Below are positions 14,630-23,716 of a DNA stretch of 34,631 bases, in pieces (the first letter of the stretch is position 1; each line of letters opens with the position of its first letter). The DNA is taken from NCBI GenBank assembly GCA_902763865.1, contig CACWTR010000027.1, forward strand, positions 1 to 34,631, written 5' to 3'. Origin of the DNA: an uncultured Bacteroidales bacterium. GTDB lineage: Bacteria; Bacteroidota; Bacteroidia; Bacteroidales; Bacteroidaceae. The notes under the pieces were generated by a model. That model worked only from the letters and a program-made list of their open reading frames with translations. It did not search any database and was not told where the DNA came from. A program made the position numbers and the translations under genes.

Positions 14630-17600
14630 ATGAATGATATAAAAATGCGAAGTGCAATAAAACGTTTGCCTGCCATTACTCTCCCGAAAGGAGGATGGGC
14701 GGTTTCTCTCTTGCTGCTCTGTACCTCTGTTTTTTGCCGGGCCGAGGACGAGAAGACGCTTTTCCTCATCTCCAATACGCATCTGGACACCCAATGGAAC
14801 TGGGATGTGCAGACGACCATATCGCAATACGTGAAGAACACCCTCTCCGACAACCTGTCGCTCATGGCGAAGTATCCCGACTTCCGACTCAACTACGAGG
14901 GTGCCATCAAGTACATGTGGATGAAGGAGTACTACCCGGCTGAATTCGAGAAGATGAAGCAGTACGTGAGAAACGGGCAGTGGCACGTCAGCGGGATGTC
15001 CGTCGATGCAAACGACGTGATGATGTCGTCTGCCGAGAGCATCCTCCACAGCATGCTCTACGCTAACCGCTTCTATCGGGACGAGTTGGGCGTGCGGGGT
15101 GGCTATGATGTCATGCTGCCCGACTGCTTTGGCTTCTCCTATGCCCTGCCTTCGCTCATGCGCCATGCTGGGCAGAAAGGCTTCCATACCGCCAAGCTCG
15201 GCTGGGGTTCTGCTGCCTACGACAAGCTGCCGCACTTCGGAGTCTGGCAGGGAGTTGACGGCAGCAAAGTCTATGCTGTTTATAAGCCTGGAGCCTACGA
15301 CAGCCATGAGGAGTTCAACAAGGACCTCACGAATGATTCGGAGATACTCGGCAAGCTCAGCACCAACATCTCGGAAAGCGGCATTCCCGTTGCTTTCCGG
15401 TACGTCGGACCTCGTGGCGACCGGGGCGGTGCCCTCCAGGACAATCCCGGCAAGGACGGCGAGAACACACCCTACTGGCTCAGCTACAATGCAGGGAAGC
15501 AGGATGGAAGCATCAAGGTGCGGCTTGCAACACCGGACGAGTTCTTTCAGTATATGGAGGACCACGACAAAGGACAGTACAAGCTCTGGAATACTGAACT
15601 GCCGATGCGTGCCCACGGCGTCGGTGCCTACACCAGCTGGGGAGCCCTGAAGCTGTGGAACCGCAAGAACGAACTGTTGGCCGACGCTGCAGAGAAGGTT
15701 TCGTCCCTTGCCATGTGGCTCGGCCTCCGCGAATATCCCTCCCGTCAGCTGCGCGATGCCTGGGTGCGTACCATTTGGCAGCAGCACCACGACGGCATTA
15801 CCGGCACGAGCATCCTTCCGGCCAACGACTATTCCTACAACGAGTACTACCTTGCCAACCGAGCTTTCGCGCAGGAGCTCTCCACGAGTGTCGGTGCCAT
15901 CATCCAGCAGATGGACACAGACACGGAAGGTGTGCCCATCGCAGTCTTCAACCCTCTTTCCCACGAAAGGACAGACATCGTGGAGGGGTCGGTCTATGTG
16001 GGTCGGTTCGTGAACACGGTTCGCGTCATCGGTCCCGACGGCAATGAAGTCCTCTCCCAAGTCCTGCGCTATGACAATGCCACGGGCCTTCTGCACTTCA
16101 TCTTCGCAGCTACCGTGCCCTCGCTGGGATATGCCGTCTATGATGCCAGGGTAGGGGAGAAGCCGACGCTCGCCTCGGACCTCTCCATCGAGGACAGCAA
16201 CAACCAGAAGCGCATCTCCAACGGACGGTATCGCGTCGCCGTCAACAGCAACGGCGACATTGCGAGTCTCTTTGGCATAGAGAACAATCGCACCTTCATC
16301 AATTCCGCTGTCCGCCTACAGCTCATCTACGACCACGAGGACACCTGGCCGGCATGGGAAATCAGTTACACCGACATCTGCCGCACCCCGTCATCCTATG
16401 TGTCCGGCGACGCCGAGATAGAGCTTGTCGAGGACGGACCGCTGCGCAAGTCGCTGCGCGTCACGCGCCGGAAGGAAGGCTCCACCTTCGTGCAATACAT
16501 CCGCATGAATGCCGTCAACGACCGCGTCGAGTGTGTCAACGAAGTGGATTGGCAGACCAGCGAGCGCATGCTGAAAGTCAGCTTCCCGTTTGCCTTCAGC
16601 AATGCCAGTGACACCTACGACATCTCGCTTGGCACCATCAAGCGCGGGGTGCGCACGAAGGACGAATATGAAGTCTGCGGCCACCAATGGGCTGACCACA
16701 GCGCCATGTCCGGTCGCTACGGGGTCTCCGTCCTGAACGACTGCAAGTACGGTTGGGACAAGCCCTCGGCCACGTCGCTGCGCCTCACCTTGCTGCGAAC
16801 TCCCTCCTGCGGGGCCTACAGCCACCAGGCCAACATGGACCTCGGCCCGAACAAGTTCACTTATGCGCTGTTGCCCCATGAAGGCGGGTGGAGCGAGCGG
16901 ACACAGATGCAGGCCGGAGAGCTGAACCAGCCTCTCATTGCCTTTGTTGCCAGCAGGCATCATGGCGGCATACTTCCCCGCAAGAGCTGTTTCGCTTCGC
17001 TCAGCACCGATAAGGTCGTCATCAAGGTTCTGAAGAAGGCTGAGGATACCGACGAGCTCATCGTCCGCGTCTATGAATGGGCCGGCGAGGACCAGGAGGA
17101 TGTGCGTCTCTCCTTCCCCGTGCCTGTCATCTCTGCCCGCGAGGTGAACGGCATCGAGGAAAGCCTCACCGGGGGCCAGTGCTCAGTAGTTGACAGCTCA
17201 GTCGTCTTCAGCATCGGCCACTACCAGCCCCGCACCTTTGCGCTGAGGCTTCAGCAACCTTTCCCCTCACCTCAGAGAGAGGCCGGGGGCGAGGCTGTGT
17301 CTTTGTCATACAACATCGACCTGATGAGCTACGACAGCTCGCGGGGCAATGCAACCAGCTCCTACATCTATGCCTACCCTGCCGAACTCATCCCCGACAC
17401 GCTCCGTGCCGACGACACGGACTTCGTGATGGGGCCGCGAGCTAACGGCGAGAAGAACGTGCTTCGCCTCAGCACTGCTCAAACCATTCCTATCCCTTCA
17501 TGGGTCGGCGAGAGCAAGGACAGGTACAAGCTCTACCTGCTCATGGCGAGTCCATCGGAAGCCGGGGCGAAGGTGACCGCGACGGCTGGCGACGAGCAGA

Positions 17601-18520
17601 CCGAGCTGCAGGTGCCCTACTTCAGCGGACGTGTGGCCGAGCCGCCATCCTGCACAGCGCTCACCGAGAACTACCGCAGGGAGAACATCGTCTTTGCTTC
17701 CTCGCATGCTCACAACGTCTCGGGCAAGTCGAACCAGACGATGCAGATGCTCTATATATATAAATATGGTATAGAGCTGCCCGAGGGCGTGACCGAAGTC
17801 AGCCTCTCCGCCTCGGACCGCAAGACCTTCCTCTTTGCTGCCACCGTCGCTTCCAATCAGGCGGACGACATCGCGCCCTTTGCACCGCTCACTACTGAGG
17901 TGGAGACCCAACAGCCCTCCTTGGGGGGAGAAGGGTCGGAGGCCGATGACCGCCTGGTGCCAAAAAGCGTCACGGCCTCGCACCAGAACGGCACCGGCGA
18001 ATCTGCGGCCAAGGCTAACGACCAGGATGCAACGACCAAGTGGTGTGCCACGAGTTCGCAGAGCCGCACCCCCTACCTGCAATATGTCCTGAAGGACACC
18101 GCCATCATAGACCGCTGGATGGTGCTCGGGGCTGCACGCGAGAGCGGCAGCTACGTGGCCCGCGCCTTCAAGCTGCAGTATCAGGCAGCGGACGGCACAT
18201 GGGTGGATGCCGATGTGGTCCAGGACAACCAGGTGAACAAGGTGGTGCGCACGTTGCAGCAGCCCATAACCGCCACACGTGTCCGCCTACAGATGATTCA
18301 GGGCGAGCAGGAAGGCTACACGACCCGCATCTACGAGTTCGCCGTCTATGGCTACCTGAAGGGCGACGACCCGTCGGGTCTGGCTCCGGTATTTGACTCG
18401 GCAGAAGAGGACGAAGGGGCCTGGTTCGACCTTGCAGGGCGCAGGACAAAGACAAAGCCTCAAGGCATCGGCATCAGGAAAGGAAGAAAAGAACTGAACC
18501 GCAAAAGCAGGCAGACATGA
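14630..18520 (+). CDS. Secreted GH38 alpha-mannosidase with F5/8-like domain and sorting tail
   Basis: This 1296-residue exported enzyme has a signal peptide after a short basic start (membrane segment about 22-36). An alternative ATG at 14645 would shorten it by five residues. Residues about 43-330 are the GH38 catalytic domain: THLDTQWNWD gives zinc ligands His51 and Asp53, MLPDCFGFS the nucleophile Asp165, and QQHHDGITGTS the His386/His387 zinc region. The middle domains match the mannosidase mid and C-terminal beta modules (about 340-870). Residues about 1108-1250 resemble an F5/8 type C (discoidin) carbohydrate-binding domain. The end, WFDLAGRRTKTKPQGIGIRKGRK, is sorting-tail-like. Two GC-rich dispersed repeats sit in frame at linkers (877-890, 1094-1106). 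It likely removes alpha-mannose from host or yeast glycans. Confidence 0.9.
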   Translation: MNDIKMRSAIKRLPAITLPKGGWAVSLLLLCTSVFCRAEDEKTLFLISNTHLDTQWNWDVQTTISQYVKNTLSDNLSLMAKYPDFRLNYEGAIKYMWMKEYYPAEFEKMKQYVRNGQWHVSGMSVDANDVMMSSAESILHSMLYANRFYRDELGVRGGYDVMLPDCFGFSYALPSLMRHAGQKGFHTAKLGWGSAAYDKLPHFGVWQGVDGSKVYAVYKPGAYDSHEEFNKDLTNDSEILGKLSTNISESGIPVAFRYVGPRGDRGGALQDNPGKDGENTPYWLSYNAGKQDGSIKVRLATPDEFFQYMEDHDKGQYKLWNTELPMRAHGVGAYTSWGALKLWNRKNELLADAAEKVSSLAMWLGLREYPSRQLRDAWVRTIWQQHHDGITGTSILPANDYSYNEYYLANRAFAQELSTSVGAIIQQMDTDTEGVPIAVFNPLSHERTDIVEGSVYVGRFVNTVRVIGPDGNEVLSQVLRYDNATGLLHFIFAATVPSLGYAVYDARVGEKPTLASDLSIEDSNNQKRISNGRYRVAVNSNGDIASLFGIENNRTFINSAVRLQLIYDHEDTWPAWEISYTDICRTPSSYVSGDAEIELVEDGPLRKSLRVTRRKEGSTFVQYIRMNAVNDRVECVNEVDWQTSERMLKVSFPFAFSNASDTYDISLGTIKRGVRTKDEYEVCGHQWADHSAMSGRYGVSVLNDCKYGWDKPSATSLRLTLLRTPSCGAYSHQANMDLGPNKFTYALLPHEGGWSERTQMQAGELNQPLIAFVASRHHGGILPRKSCFASLSTDKVVIKVLKKAEDTDELIVRVYEWAGEDQEDVRLSFPVPVISAREVNGIEESLTGGQCSVVDSSVVFSIGHYQPRTFALRLQQPFPSPQREAGGEAVSLSYNIDLMSYDSSRGNATSSYIYAYPAELIPDTLRADDTDFVMGPRANGEKNVLRLSTAQTIPIPSWVGESKDRYKLYLLMASPSEAGAKVTATAGDEQTELQVPYFSGRVAEPPSCTALTENYRRENIVFASSHAHNVSGKSNQTMQMLYIYKYGIELPEGVTEVSLSASDRKTFLFAATVASNQADDIAPFAPLTTEVETQQPSLGGEGSEADDRLVPKSVTASHQNGTGESAAKANDQDATTKWCATSSQSRTPYLQYVLKDTAIIDRWMVLGAARESGSYVARAFKLQYQAADGTWVDADVVQDNQVNKVVRTLQQPITATRVRLQMIQGEQEGYTTRIYEFAVYGYLKGDDPSGLAPVFDSAEEDEGAWFDLAGRRTKTKPQGIGIRKGRKELNRKSRQT
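17262..17297 (+). repeat. GC-rich dispersed repeat, copy 2 (in frame inside the mannosidase)
   Basis: This segment encodes P-S-P-Q-R-E-A-G-G-E-A (about residues 879-889) between the end of the mannosidase beta modules (RTFALRLQQ) and the next domain (LSYNIDLMSYD). It matches intergenic copy 1 at 205-240 in both DNA pattern and reading frame. The Pro/Gly-rich peptide looks like an added linker. Confidence 0.6.
17915..17945 (+). repeat. GC-rich dispersed repeat, copy 3 (in frame inside the mannosidase)
   Basis: This segment encodes P-S-L-G-G-E-G-S-E-A (about residues 1096-1105), immediately before the F5/8-like domain. The DNA, CCCTCC then a run of G, GAAGGG and GGAGGCC, is a weaker match to copies 1 and 2. 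Like copy 2 it falls at a domain boundary and keeps the frame. Confidence 0.5.
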
Positions 18521-18533
18521 CACGACGAGTTCA

Positions 18534-18599
18534 TTGCTTCATCGCCATGAAGTGATTGCTTCATCGCGATGAAGCAATTGCTCCATCGCGATGGAGCAA
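18534..18599 (+). repeat. Triple-palindrome element, copy B
   Basis: Three consecutive 22-bp dyads lie at 18534-18555, 18556-18577 and 18578-18599. The middle unit is identical to that of copy A. Unit 3 (half-site TTGCTCCATCG with complement CGATGGAGCAA) is also a perfect palindrome, with matched changes in both arms relative to unit 2. The right flank TCAATACGAC is identical to copy A. The element starts 14 bp after the mannosidase stop and lies upstream of the SIMPL gene; no clear TAnnTTTG promoter was seen between it and that gene. Confidence 0.87.
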
Positions 18600-18675
18600 T
18601 CAATACGACACGATACACTGACGAATTTCAACTTACATAACTAACCAAATCAAACAACCAAACAACAAAAATACT

Positions 18676-19398
18676 ATGGAAGGAAAAACAATTCACTACG
18701 TAGGCGGGGCTTGCATCCTCGCCCTCGGCATCTTCTTCGGATGCAATGCCATCAAGCAAGGTATTGTTCAGTTTAAGGAAATGGACCGCACCGTCACCGC
18801 CAAGGGTCTGTGCGAAAGGGAAGTGAAAGCCAATAAAGTGACGTGGCCGCTCAAGTTCAAGAAGCTGGGAAATGACCCCGCCGAACTCTACGAAAGCATC
18901 GAGAAGGACAATGCCATCATCATGGAGTTCCTCAAGAGCAACGGTCTGACGGAAAAGGAAATCTCATTGGCTCCCCCCACGATGGTGGACCAACAGGCCA
19001 ACATCAGCTATTCCAGCGAGACGGTCCGCTATCGCTACAAGGCCAACTGCGTGGTCACCGTGGTCAGCAGCAGGGTTGACCTCGTCCGCAGCCTGGTCAG
19101 CAGGCAGGCCGAGCTGATGCGTCAGGGCGTGACCATCGTGGGCAATGAGTACGACGAAGGTTCCGGCGTCACATACGAATTCACCGGACTCAACGACATC
19201 AAGCCCGAGATGATAGCCGAGGCAACAAAGAATGCACGCAAGACGGCAGAGCGCTTTGCCGAAGACTCGGAAAGCGAGCTGGGCAAGATTCGCACCGCCG
19301 ACCAGGGGCAGTTCAGCATCGAGAATCGCGACAACAATACGCCTTGGCTGAAGAATGTCCGCATCGTCACGACCGTAGTCTATTACCTCAAGGACTGA
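18676..19398 (+). CDS. SIMPL domain protein (DUF541 family)
   Basis: This 240-residue protein has one N-terminal membrane helix (about 7-26, GGACILALGIFFGCNAIKQG) and then a SIMPL domain to the end. The domain shows the usual start RTVTAKGLCEREVKANKVTWPL and an alternating strand-helix pattern ending VRIVTTVVYYLKD. SIMPL proteins are periplasmic or membrane-anchored and assemble into large oligomers in some species. Their biochemical role is not settled, with links to stress survival. The leader region holds copy B of the triple-palindrome element. The gene ends 20 bp from the convergent response-regulator gene. Confidence 0.85.
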   Translation: MEGKTIHYVGGACILALGIFFGCNAIKQGIVQFKEMDRTVTAKGLCEREVKANKVTWPLKFKKLGNDPAELYESIEKDNAIIMEFLKSNGLTEKEISLAPPTMVDQQANISYSSETVRYRYKANCVVTVVSSRVDLVRSLVSRQAELMRQGVTIVGNEYDEGSGVTYEFTGLNDIKPEMIAEATKNARKTAERFAEDSESELGKIRTADQGQFSIENRDNNTPWLKNVRIVTTVVYYLKD

Positions 19399-19418
19399 AG
19401 CAGCTCCGGCGCGTAGCC

Positions 19419-20147
19419 TTACCTGCCCAGGAACTTCGTGTCGAGGAACTGCTGGAAGGCTTCGCGATACATGTCGCCGATGGGCAGGAAGGTGTCCTGG
19501 TCCATGATGACGCGGCTCTTGTTCACCTCGAGTATCATGTCCAGATTGATGATGTAGGAACGGTGGATGCGCATGAAGTTCGCCGGAAGCCGTTCCTCCA
19601 TCCTCTTCATCGACAGGAGGGTGACAATGGGCTTCTGCCCGCCGGCGAGGTGTATCTTGAGGTATTCGCTCATGGCTTCGACGTAGCGTATGTCGCTGAT
19701 GCTGACCTTGAGGATGCGGGAGTCCGTCTTGAGGAACAGCGTGTCGTCGGCCTTCCTTTCTGCCGGCAAGCTGCTCTCGGCAGTGGGCCCGGCCTTCAGC
19801 CGTTCCTTCAGCCTTTCTGCAGCCCGCTGGAAGTCCTGCAGGCCGAAAGGCTTGAGCAGGTAGTCAACAGCATTGACGCGGAAGCCTTCGACGGCATACT
19901 CGGCGTATGCCGTGGTGAAGACCACGAGCGGGGGTGAGGGCAGCGACTTGATGAAGTCCATGCCGTCCATGTCGGGCATGTTGATGTCGCAGAAGATGGC
20001 ATCGACGGTGTCCTGCTCCAGGAACTGTCTTGCCTCGGGAGCGCTCTTGCACTGCGCTGCCAGTTCCAGATAGGGAACCTTGCTGATATAGTGGACCAAC
20101 TGCCGTAGAGCCAAGGGCTCGTCATCGATAGCCATGCATCTGATCAT
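19419..20147 (-). CDS. LytTR-family response regulator
   Basis: This 242-residue cytoplasmic transcription factor has an N-terminal receiver domain (about 1-115) with the acidic pair in AIDDEP (8-9), the phosphoacceptor Asp54 in FCDINMPDMDG, and the conserved Thr and Lys in TTAYAEYAVEGF and LLKPF. A charged linker leads to a LytTR DNA-binding domain (about 140-240) with DIRYVEAMSEYLKIHL, VTLLSMKRMEERLPANFMRIHRSYIINL and the closing LPIGDMYREAFQQFL. It overlaps the histidine-kinase gene by 4 bp (ATGA), so the pair is coupled. It is the last gene of a five-gene minus-strand locus and is likely to regulate the upstream Cthe_2159-like genes; that target is an inference. Confidence 0.93.
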   Translation of the reverse strand: MIRCMAIDDEPLALRQLVHYISKVPYLELAAQCKSAPEARQFLEQDTVDAIFCDINMPDMDGMDFIKSLPSPPLVVFTTAYAEYAVEGFRVNAVDYLLKPFGLQDFQRAAERLKERLKAGPTAESSLPAERKADDTLFLKTDSRILKVSISDIRYVEAMSEYLKIHLAGGQKPIVTLLSMKRMEERLPANFMRIHRSYIINLDMILEVNKSRVIMDQDTFLPIGDMYREAFQQFLDTKFLGR

Positions 20148-21256
20148 GTGAGAGGTATTTCAAGTTCAACATTGTAGGTGTCGGGCTTGTCCTCGATGGA
20201 GAGCGTGTAGTCCTCTCCGTAGATGAGGTTCAGCCGCTGCCGGACATTCGTCAGTCCGATGCCCCCCTTCTCCCGGTCCGACCCTGTGCCCTTGCTGTTG
20301 CTGCAAAGGAATTTGAGTCGCTGTCCGCTGACGGAGGCTTTCACGTGGACGAAGGAGTCGTGCTGATAGCTGACCCCGTGCTTGAAGGCATTCTCGATGA
20401 ACGTAATGAGAATCAGCGGAGGCAGCTTTGCCGGCACGGGCTTCGGCAAATCCACCTTCACCTCCACATGCTCCGTGAAGCGCAGGCGCATCAGTGCCAC
20501 GTAGTGGCGGATGAAGTCGAACTCGCCCGAGAGCAGGACATCCTTCTTGTTCCCCTCGTAGAGGATGTAGCGCATCATTCGGGACAGCTCCACGATGGTG
20601 TCCTTTGCTTTCTCGGGTTCGATGTCAACCAGGGCGTGGATGTTATTGAGCGTGTTCATGAAGAAGTGGGGATTCACCTGATAGCGCAAGTACTCCAGCT
20701 GCTGCTCCAGATTCTTCTTCTCCAGCGCGGTGAAGCGTCTCTGGTCGTCCTGCGACTTGAAGAAGTACTTGATGCCAAGGTTCAAGCCCAGTATCAGGAC
20801 AAGAACGATGATGGCGACGGCATCGTGTTCGCCGATGATGGCAGGCGGAGCACCTTGGTGCAGAGGCGGACGCCTGTCCTCCATGAAAGGCGGGGGAGCA
20901 CCTCCACCCCTGAACTCGGCAGGATGGAAGTCGGGCTTCATCGGGCGATGGCTGCACTGGTAGAATGCAAAGCTTGCCAGCATAGCCAGGGTAATCAGCG
21001 CATATTGTACCGGCTTCTTCCTGTAAACAAGCAGCGGTGCAAGAAGATAGTTGTGGACGATGAACAGGAGAAGGAAGGGCACCAGGCGCTTCCAGATGAA
21101 CCATACGTCGTGCCACTCGAATGCCAGATGAATGTCGCTGACGGAGCGGGCATACAGACTCAGCACCGGGGCGACGAAAGCCATCGCCCACAGCGCCAAG
21201 TACATGAGATTCTCCTGACGTGACTGATGCTGCATCCAGTAATAACGTTTTCTCAT
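20144..21256 (-). CDS. LytS/YehU-type sensor histidine kinase
   Basis: This 370-residue membrane kinase has an N-terminal region of about four hydrophobic segments (18-36, 55-78, 83-100, 145-164). Between the third and fourth is a stretch of about 40 residues that is rich in Pro and Gly (RGGGAPPPF and RRPPLHQGAPP) and is predicted to be extracytoplasmic. A coiled linker (170-192) leads to the His_kinase domain: YQVNPHFFMNTLNNIHAL with phospho-acceptor His197, then FIENAFKHG (N box) and GGIGLTNVRQRL (G box), then the closing strand. This arrangement is typical of LytTR-partner kinases. It begins 70 bp downstream of the 640-residue beta-helix gene with no promoter seen in that gap, so it is probably part of the same transcript. 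The stimulus is unknown. Confidence 0.92.
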   Translation of the reverse strand: MRKRYYWMQHQSRQENLMYLALWAMAFVAPVLSLYARSVSDIHLAFEWHDVWFIWKRLVPFLLLFIVHNYLLAPLLVYRKKPVQYALITLAMLASFAFYQCSHRPMKPDFHPAEFRGGGAPPPFMEDRRPPLHQGAPPAIIGEHDAVAIIVLVLILGLNLGIKYFFKSQDDQRRFTALEKKNLEQQLEYLRYQVNPHFFMNTLNNIHALVDIEPEKAKDTIVELSRMMRYILYEGNKKDVLLSGEFDFIRHYVALMRLRFTEHVEVKVDLPKPVPAKLPPLILITFIENAFKHGVSYQHDSFVHVKASVSGQRLKFLCSNSKGTGSDREKGGIGLTNVRQRLNLIYGEDYTLSIEDKPDTYNVELEIPLT

Positions 21257-21326
21257 TGTTATAACGATAGAAGAGCCTGCAAAATTGTGTAAGACGTAGG
21301 ATTTTTATGCCTCGCAGTGCACGGCA

Positions 21327-23249
21327 CTACCAGTTGCCGGGACGTCCGCCACCGCCGGGGCCGTGGCCGCCGCCGGAAGAGTAGTTGGACAGGCTCACGG
21401 ACGAACCGCCGTTTGCTCCGCTGTAGCCGTTGCCGCTCCAGAAACTCGTTCCGCTGCCCGTCACGTTTGACTTCAGAGCAGGACTGCTTGTGGTATAGAC
21501 CGCCATCGAAGTGCCCATTGAGCTGTTCGACGGAACCTTGAAGGCAAAAGCCAGTGCCGAGCCGTTGTAGAGGCCGTACCAGCTGCCTTTGCTGTAGCTG
21601 GCAGACTTTGCCGTACCGCCGGAGATGCTGGCCCCCCTCTCGAATCCGCCTATCGCCACAACGTTGCCTCCGGAGATGTACAGCTTGTAACCTCCCTCGG
21701 TGTTGGCATCGAGTCCCACTTCTGGCTGCCTGGCTGCAACGGCAAAGACGTTTCCTCCCGTTATGGTCAAATTGCCGTTGGCGTCTATTCCGTCGTTGCC
21801 CGACGAGTTGGCCATGATGTATCCGCCGCTGATGGTCATGTGACTGCTCGAGTTGATGGCATCGTCGCTCGAGTAGGCATAGACGTAACCTCCGCTGATG
21901 TTCAGCGTGCTCTTGCACTCTATGCCCTCGTGGTACGTGGCGCTCACGTTCACGGTGCCGCCGCTGATGGTCATCGTCCCGTCGGCCTTGATGCCCTTGG
22001 GCGATGTCTTCAGCGCATCGTTGAGCCGCTCGGTGGTGGAGGAAGAGGTGGTTGTCCGGATGGTGGTATTGCTGGTGCTGGAGCAGTAAGCTATCTGTCC
22101 GCTGCTCGTGACGCTGACGTTTGCCTCGCCGCTGATGGTCATCGTCCCGTCGGTCTTCATGCCTTTGCCGCCTGCACCGCTGTTGGCGAGTGTCATCGTG
22201 CCGCCGCTAATGGTCATGTTGCCGTCGCTGCTGACGCATGTGCTGCCTTTCACCTCGCTGTCGTCGCTGTCCCATGCTGCACTTCCCGTGCACCGGACGG
22301 AGATGTCGCCGCCGCTGACGCTGACGTCGCCATTGGCCTTGATGCCCTTCGTAGCAGCCGCTGAGGTGGAGATGCTGAGTGTGCCGCCCTCGATATAGAT
22401 GTTGCCGCTGTCCTCATCCTCGTGGTCGGTGGTCTGGCCTGTGGATGTCTCACCGCCCAGGTCGCATTGCAAGCCGTCGTCGCCTATGCCGCTCAGGGTC
22501 ACGGTTCCGCTCTCCATCAGCAGGTATTCCTCGCAGCTGATGCCGTCGCCCACGGTGGAGGTGATATTGAGCGTCAGGTTCTTGATGCTGACGTAGGATG
22601 CACTCTTGATGCCGTGCTTCGTCTTGCCGGCCACGGTCAGCGAGCCGTTGCCTTGCAGTTGCAGCTGTCCCTTCGAGTAGATACATGCTTTCTGCGAGCC
22701 GTCGGCACCATCGGTGAGCGTGTTCTCCGTGCCTTTCTTGGCCGAGAGCTGTATGCGCTTCTTGTTGTTGATGTTGATGGCCGCGCCGCCGGGATTGGTC
22801 AGTGTGAGGCCGTTCAGTGCAATGGTGCACTTGTACGTGCCGTCGAGCGTCAGCGAGCCGTCGGTGCTCGTTCCGCTCAGCTGATAAGTGATCTCGTCGC
22901 CATCCACGGCATCGGTGTTGAGCTGTTCAATCGCGACGTGTGCTCCGCTGACGGTTGCGTTGACGTACTGTGCTGCGTTGCCGGCCACGGTGACGCTTGC
23001 TTCCGTGCCGCTGTAGGCAACGGAGACGAGATTGTCTGTAACCGAAGTGTCGTCTGTATATATACGTGTGACGTCGCTCAGCTCGAAGGTCTTGCCCATG
23101 ACGGTAAGGGAGGAGCCTCCCTGGAAGTTCATCTCTCCCGTCTGTGTGGCAGGGAACTGATAGGTCACACTTCCGATGCTGACGTTCAGTGTCTGTGCCT
23201 CTGCTGCCATCCCGGTCAGCAGGGCGGCTATGGTTAACAGGTTCTTCAT
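21327..23249 (-). CDS. Secreted Cthe_2159-like carbohydrate-binding beta-helix protein
   Basis: This 640-residue protein has a signal peptide (1-18, ending AEA). Residues about 20-75 resemble the small N-terminal strand repeat of Bacteroidota secreted proteins (QFPATQTGEMNF, FELSDVTRIYTDD). From about 140 onward it is a right-handed beta-helix with short repeats such as GGDISV, GGTMTL, GIKADGTMTISGGTVNVSAT and GIDANGNLTITGG, spaced about 22-30 residues. This pattern fits the Cthe_2159/DUF4353 family, whose founding member binds cellulose and pectin-like acidic polymers through calcium-rich helix turns. The C-terminal tail is Gly-rich and ends GGGGRPGNW. Its start overlaps the stop of the 131-residue gene upstream (ATGA), and the kinase gene follows. 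Function as an adhesin or polysaccharide-binding surface fibre is inferred. Confidence 0.82.
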   Translation of the reverse strand: MKNLLTIAALLTGMAAEAQTLNVSIGSVTYQFPATQTGEMNFQGGSSLTVMGKTFELSDVTRIYTDDTSVTDNLVSVAYSGTEASVTVAGNAAQYVNATVSGAHVAIEQLNTDAVDGDEITYQLSGTSTDGSLTLDGTYKCTIALNGLTLTNPGGAAININNKKRIQLSAKKGTENTLTDGADGSQKACIYSKGQLQLQGNGSLTVAGKTKHGIKSASYVSIKNLTLNITSTVGDGISCEEYLLMESGTVTLSGIGDDGLQCDLGGETSTGQTTDHEDEDSGNIYIEGGTLSISTSAAATKGIKANGDVSVSGGDISVRCTGSAAWDSDDSEVKGSTCVSSDGNMTISGGTMTLANSGAGGKGMKTDGTMTISGEANVSVTSSGQIAYCSSTSNTTIRTTTSSSTTERLNDALKTSPKGIKADGTMTISGGTVNVSATYHEGIECKSTLNISGGYVYAYSSDDAINSSSHMTISGGYIMANSSGNDGIDANGNLTITGGNVFAVAARQPEVGLDANTEGGYKLYISGGNVVAIGGFERGASISGGTAKSASYSKGSWYGLYNGSALAFAFKVPSNSSMGTSMAVYTTSSPALKSNVTGSGTSFWSGNGYSGANGGSSVSLSNYSSGGGHGPGGGGRPGNW

Positions 23250-23641
23250 TTCCTTATTTGCACTTTAATTGTCATTCCATTTGTCTTTATGATGTATGTG
23301 CCTTGAGGCAGCTTCCTGCCCTGAGGCATCTGCCGACCGCTCAGGTCGTAGATGGCTGTCGCTTCCGTCGGCTCCAGACTGTCGAGGTCTATGCTCGAGA
23401 TGCCGGTGGGGTCGTCGTCGGTGAACTCCATCTTCGCGAGGGATGCAACATTGAGTTCGAGGGTGTTCGTCCCGTTTGTCACCGTCAGGATGCCGTCTGC
23501 GAAGGTCATGTTCAGGTCTGTGGAAGTGATGCCTTGGACGGTTCCGTCGCTTAGGGTGAAGAGCAGGCAGCTGTAGTCTGCAGCTCTCATGCCGGTGGAA
23601 AGTGTGGCAAGGAGGCATAGGATATATAGCTTGCGTTTCAT
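23246..23641 (-). CDS. Small secreted protein with a type IX-like sorting tail
   Basis: This 131-residue protein starts at the ATG at 23641. The frame extends further upstream, but the residues before this point do not look like coding sequence, and MKRKLYILCLLATLSTGMRA is a good signal peptide. The mature protein has one short beta module: YSCLLFTLSDGTVQGI, LNMTFADGILTVTNG and LNVASLAKMEF. An acidic linker leads to ATAIYDLSGRQM and LPQGTYIIKTNGMTIKVQIRK, which is a sorting-tail pattern. The same strand module occurs at the N terminus of the next gene's product. The stop overlaps that gene's start by ATGA, so the two are translationally coupled. It could be a partner or processed half of the beta-helix protein; no enzyme activity is indicated. 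Confidence 0.72.
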   Translation of the reverse strand: MKRKLYILCLLATLSTGMRAADYSCLLFTLSDGTVQGITSTDLNMTFADGILTVTNGTNTLELNVASLAKMEFTDDDPTGISSIDLDSLEPTEATAIYDLSGRQMPQGRKLPQGTYIIKTNGMTIKVQIRK

Positions 23642-23716
23642 GATGATTGGGTTTAGATGTGTTGAACAAATAGTCATTATATATTATGTAATGTGTGGCA
23701 ACGGGCTGTCTGCTGT

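Noticed and set aside
14519-16096. 525-residue minus-strand frame opposite the mannosidase gene
   Set aside because: Composition-driven shadow; the plus-strand frame carries the GH38 metal and nucleophile residues across the same region.
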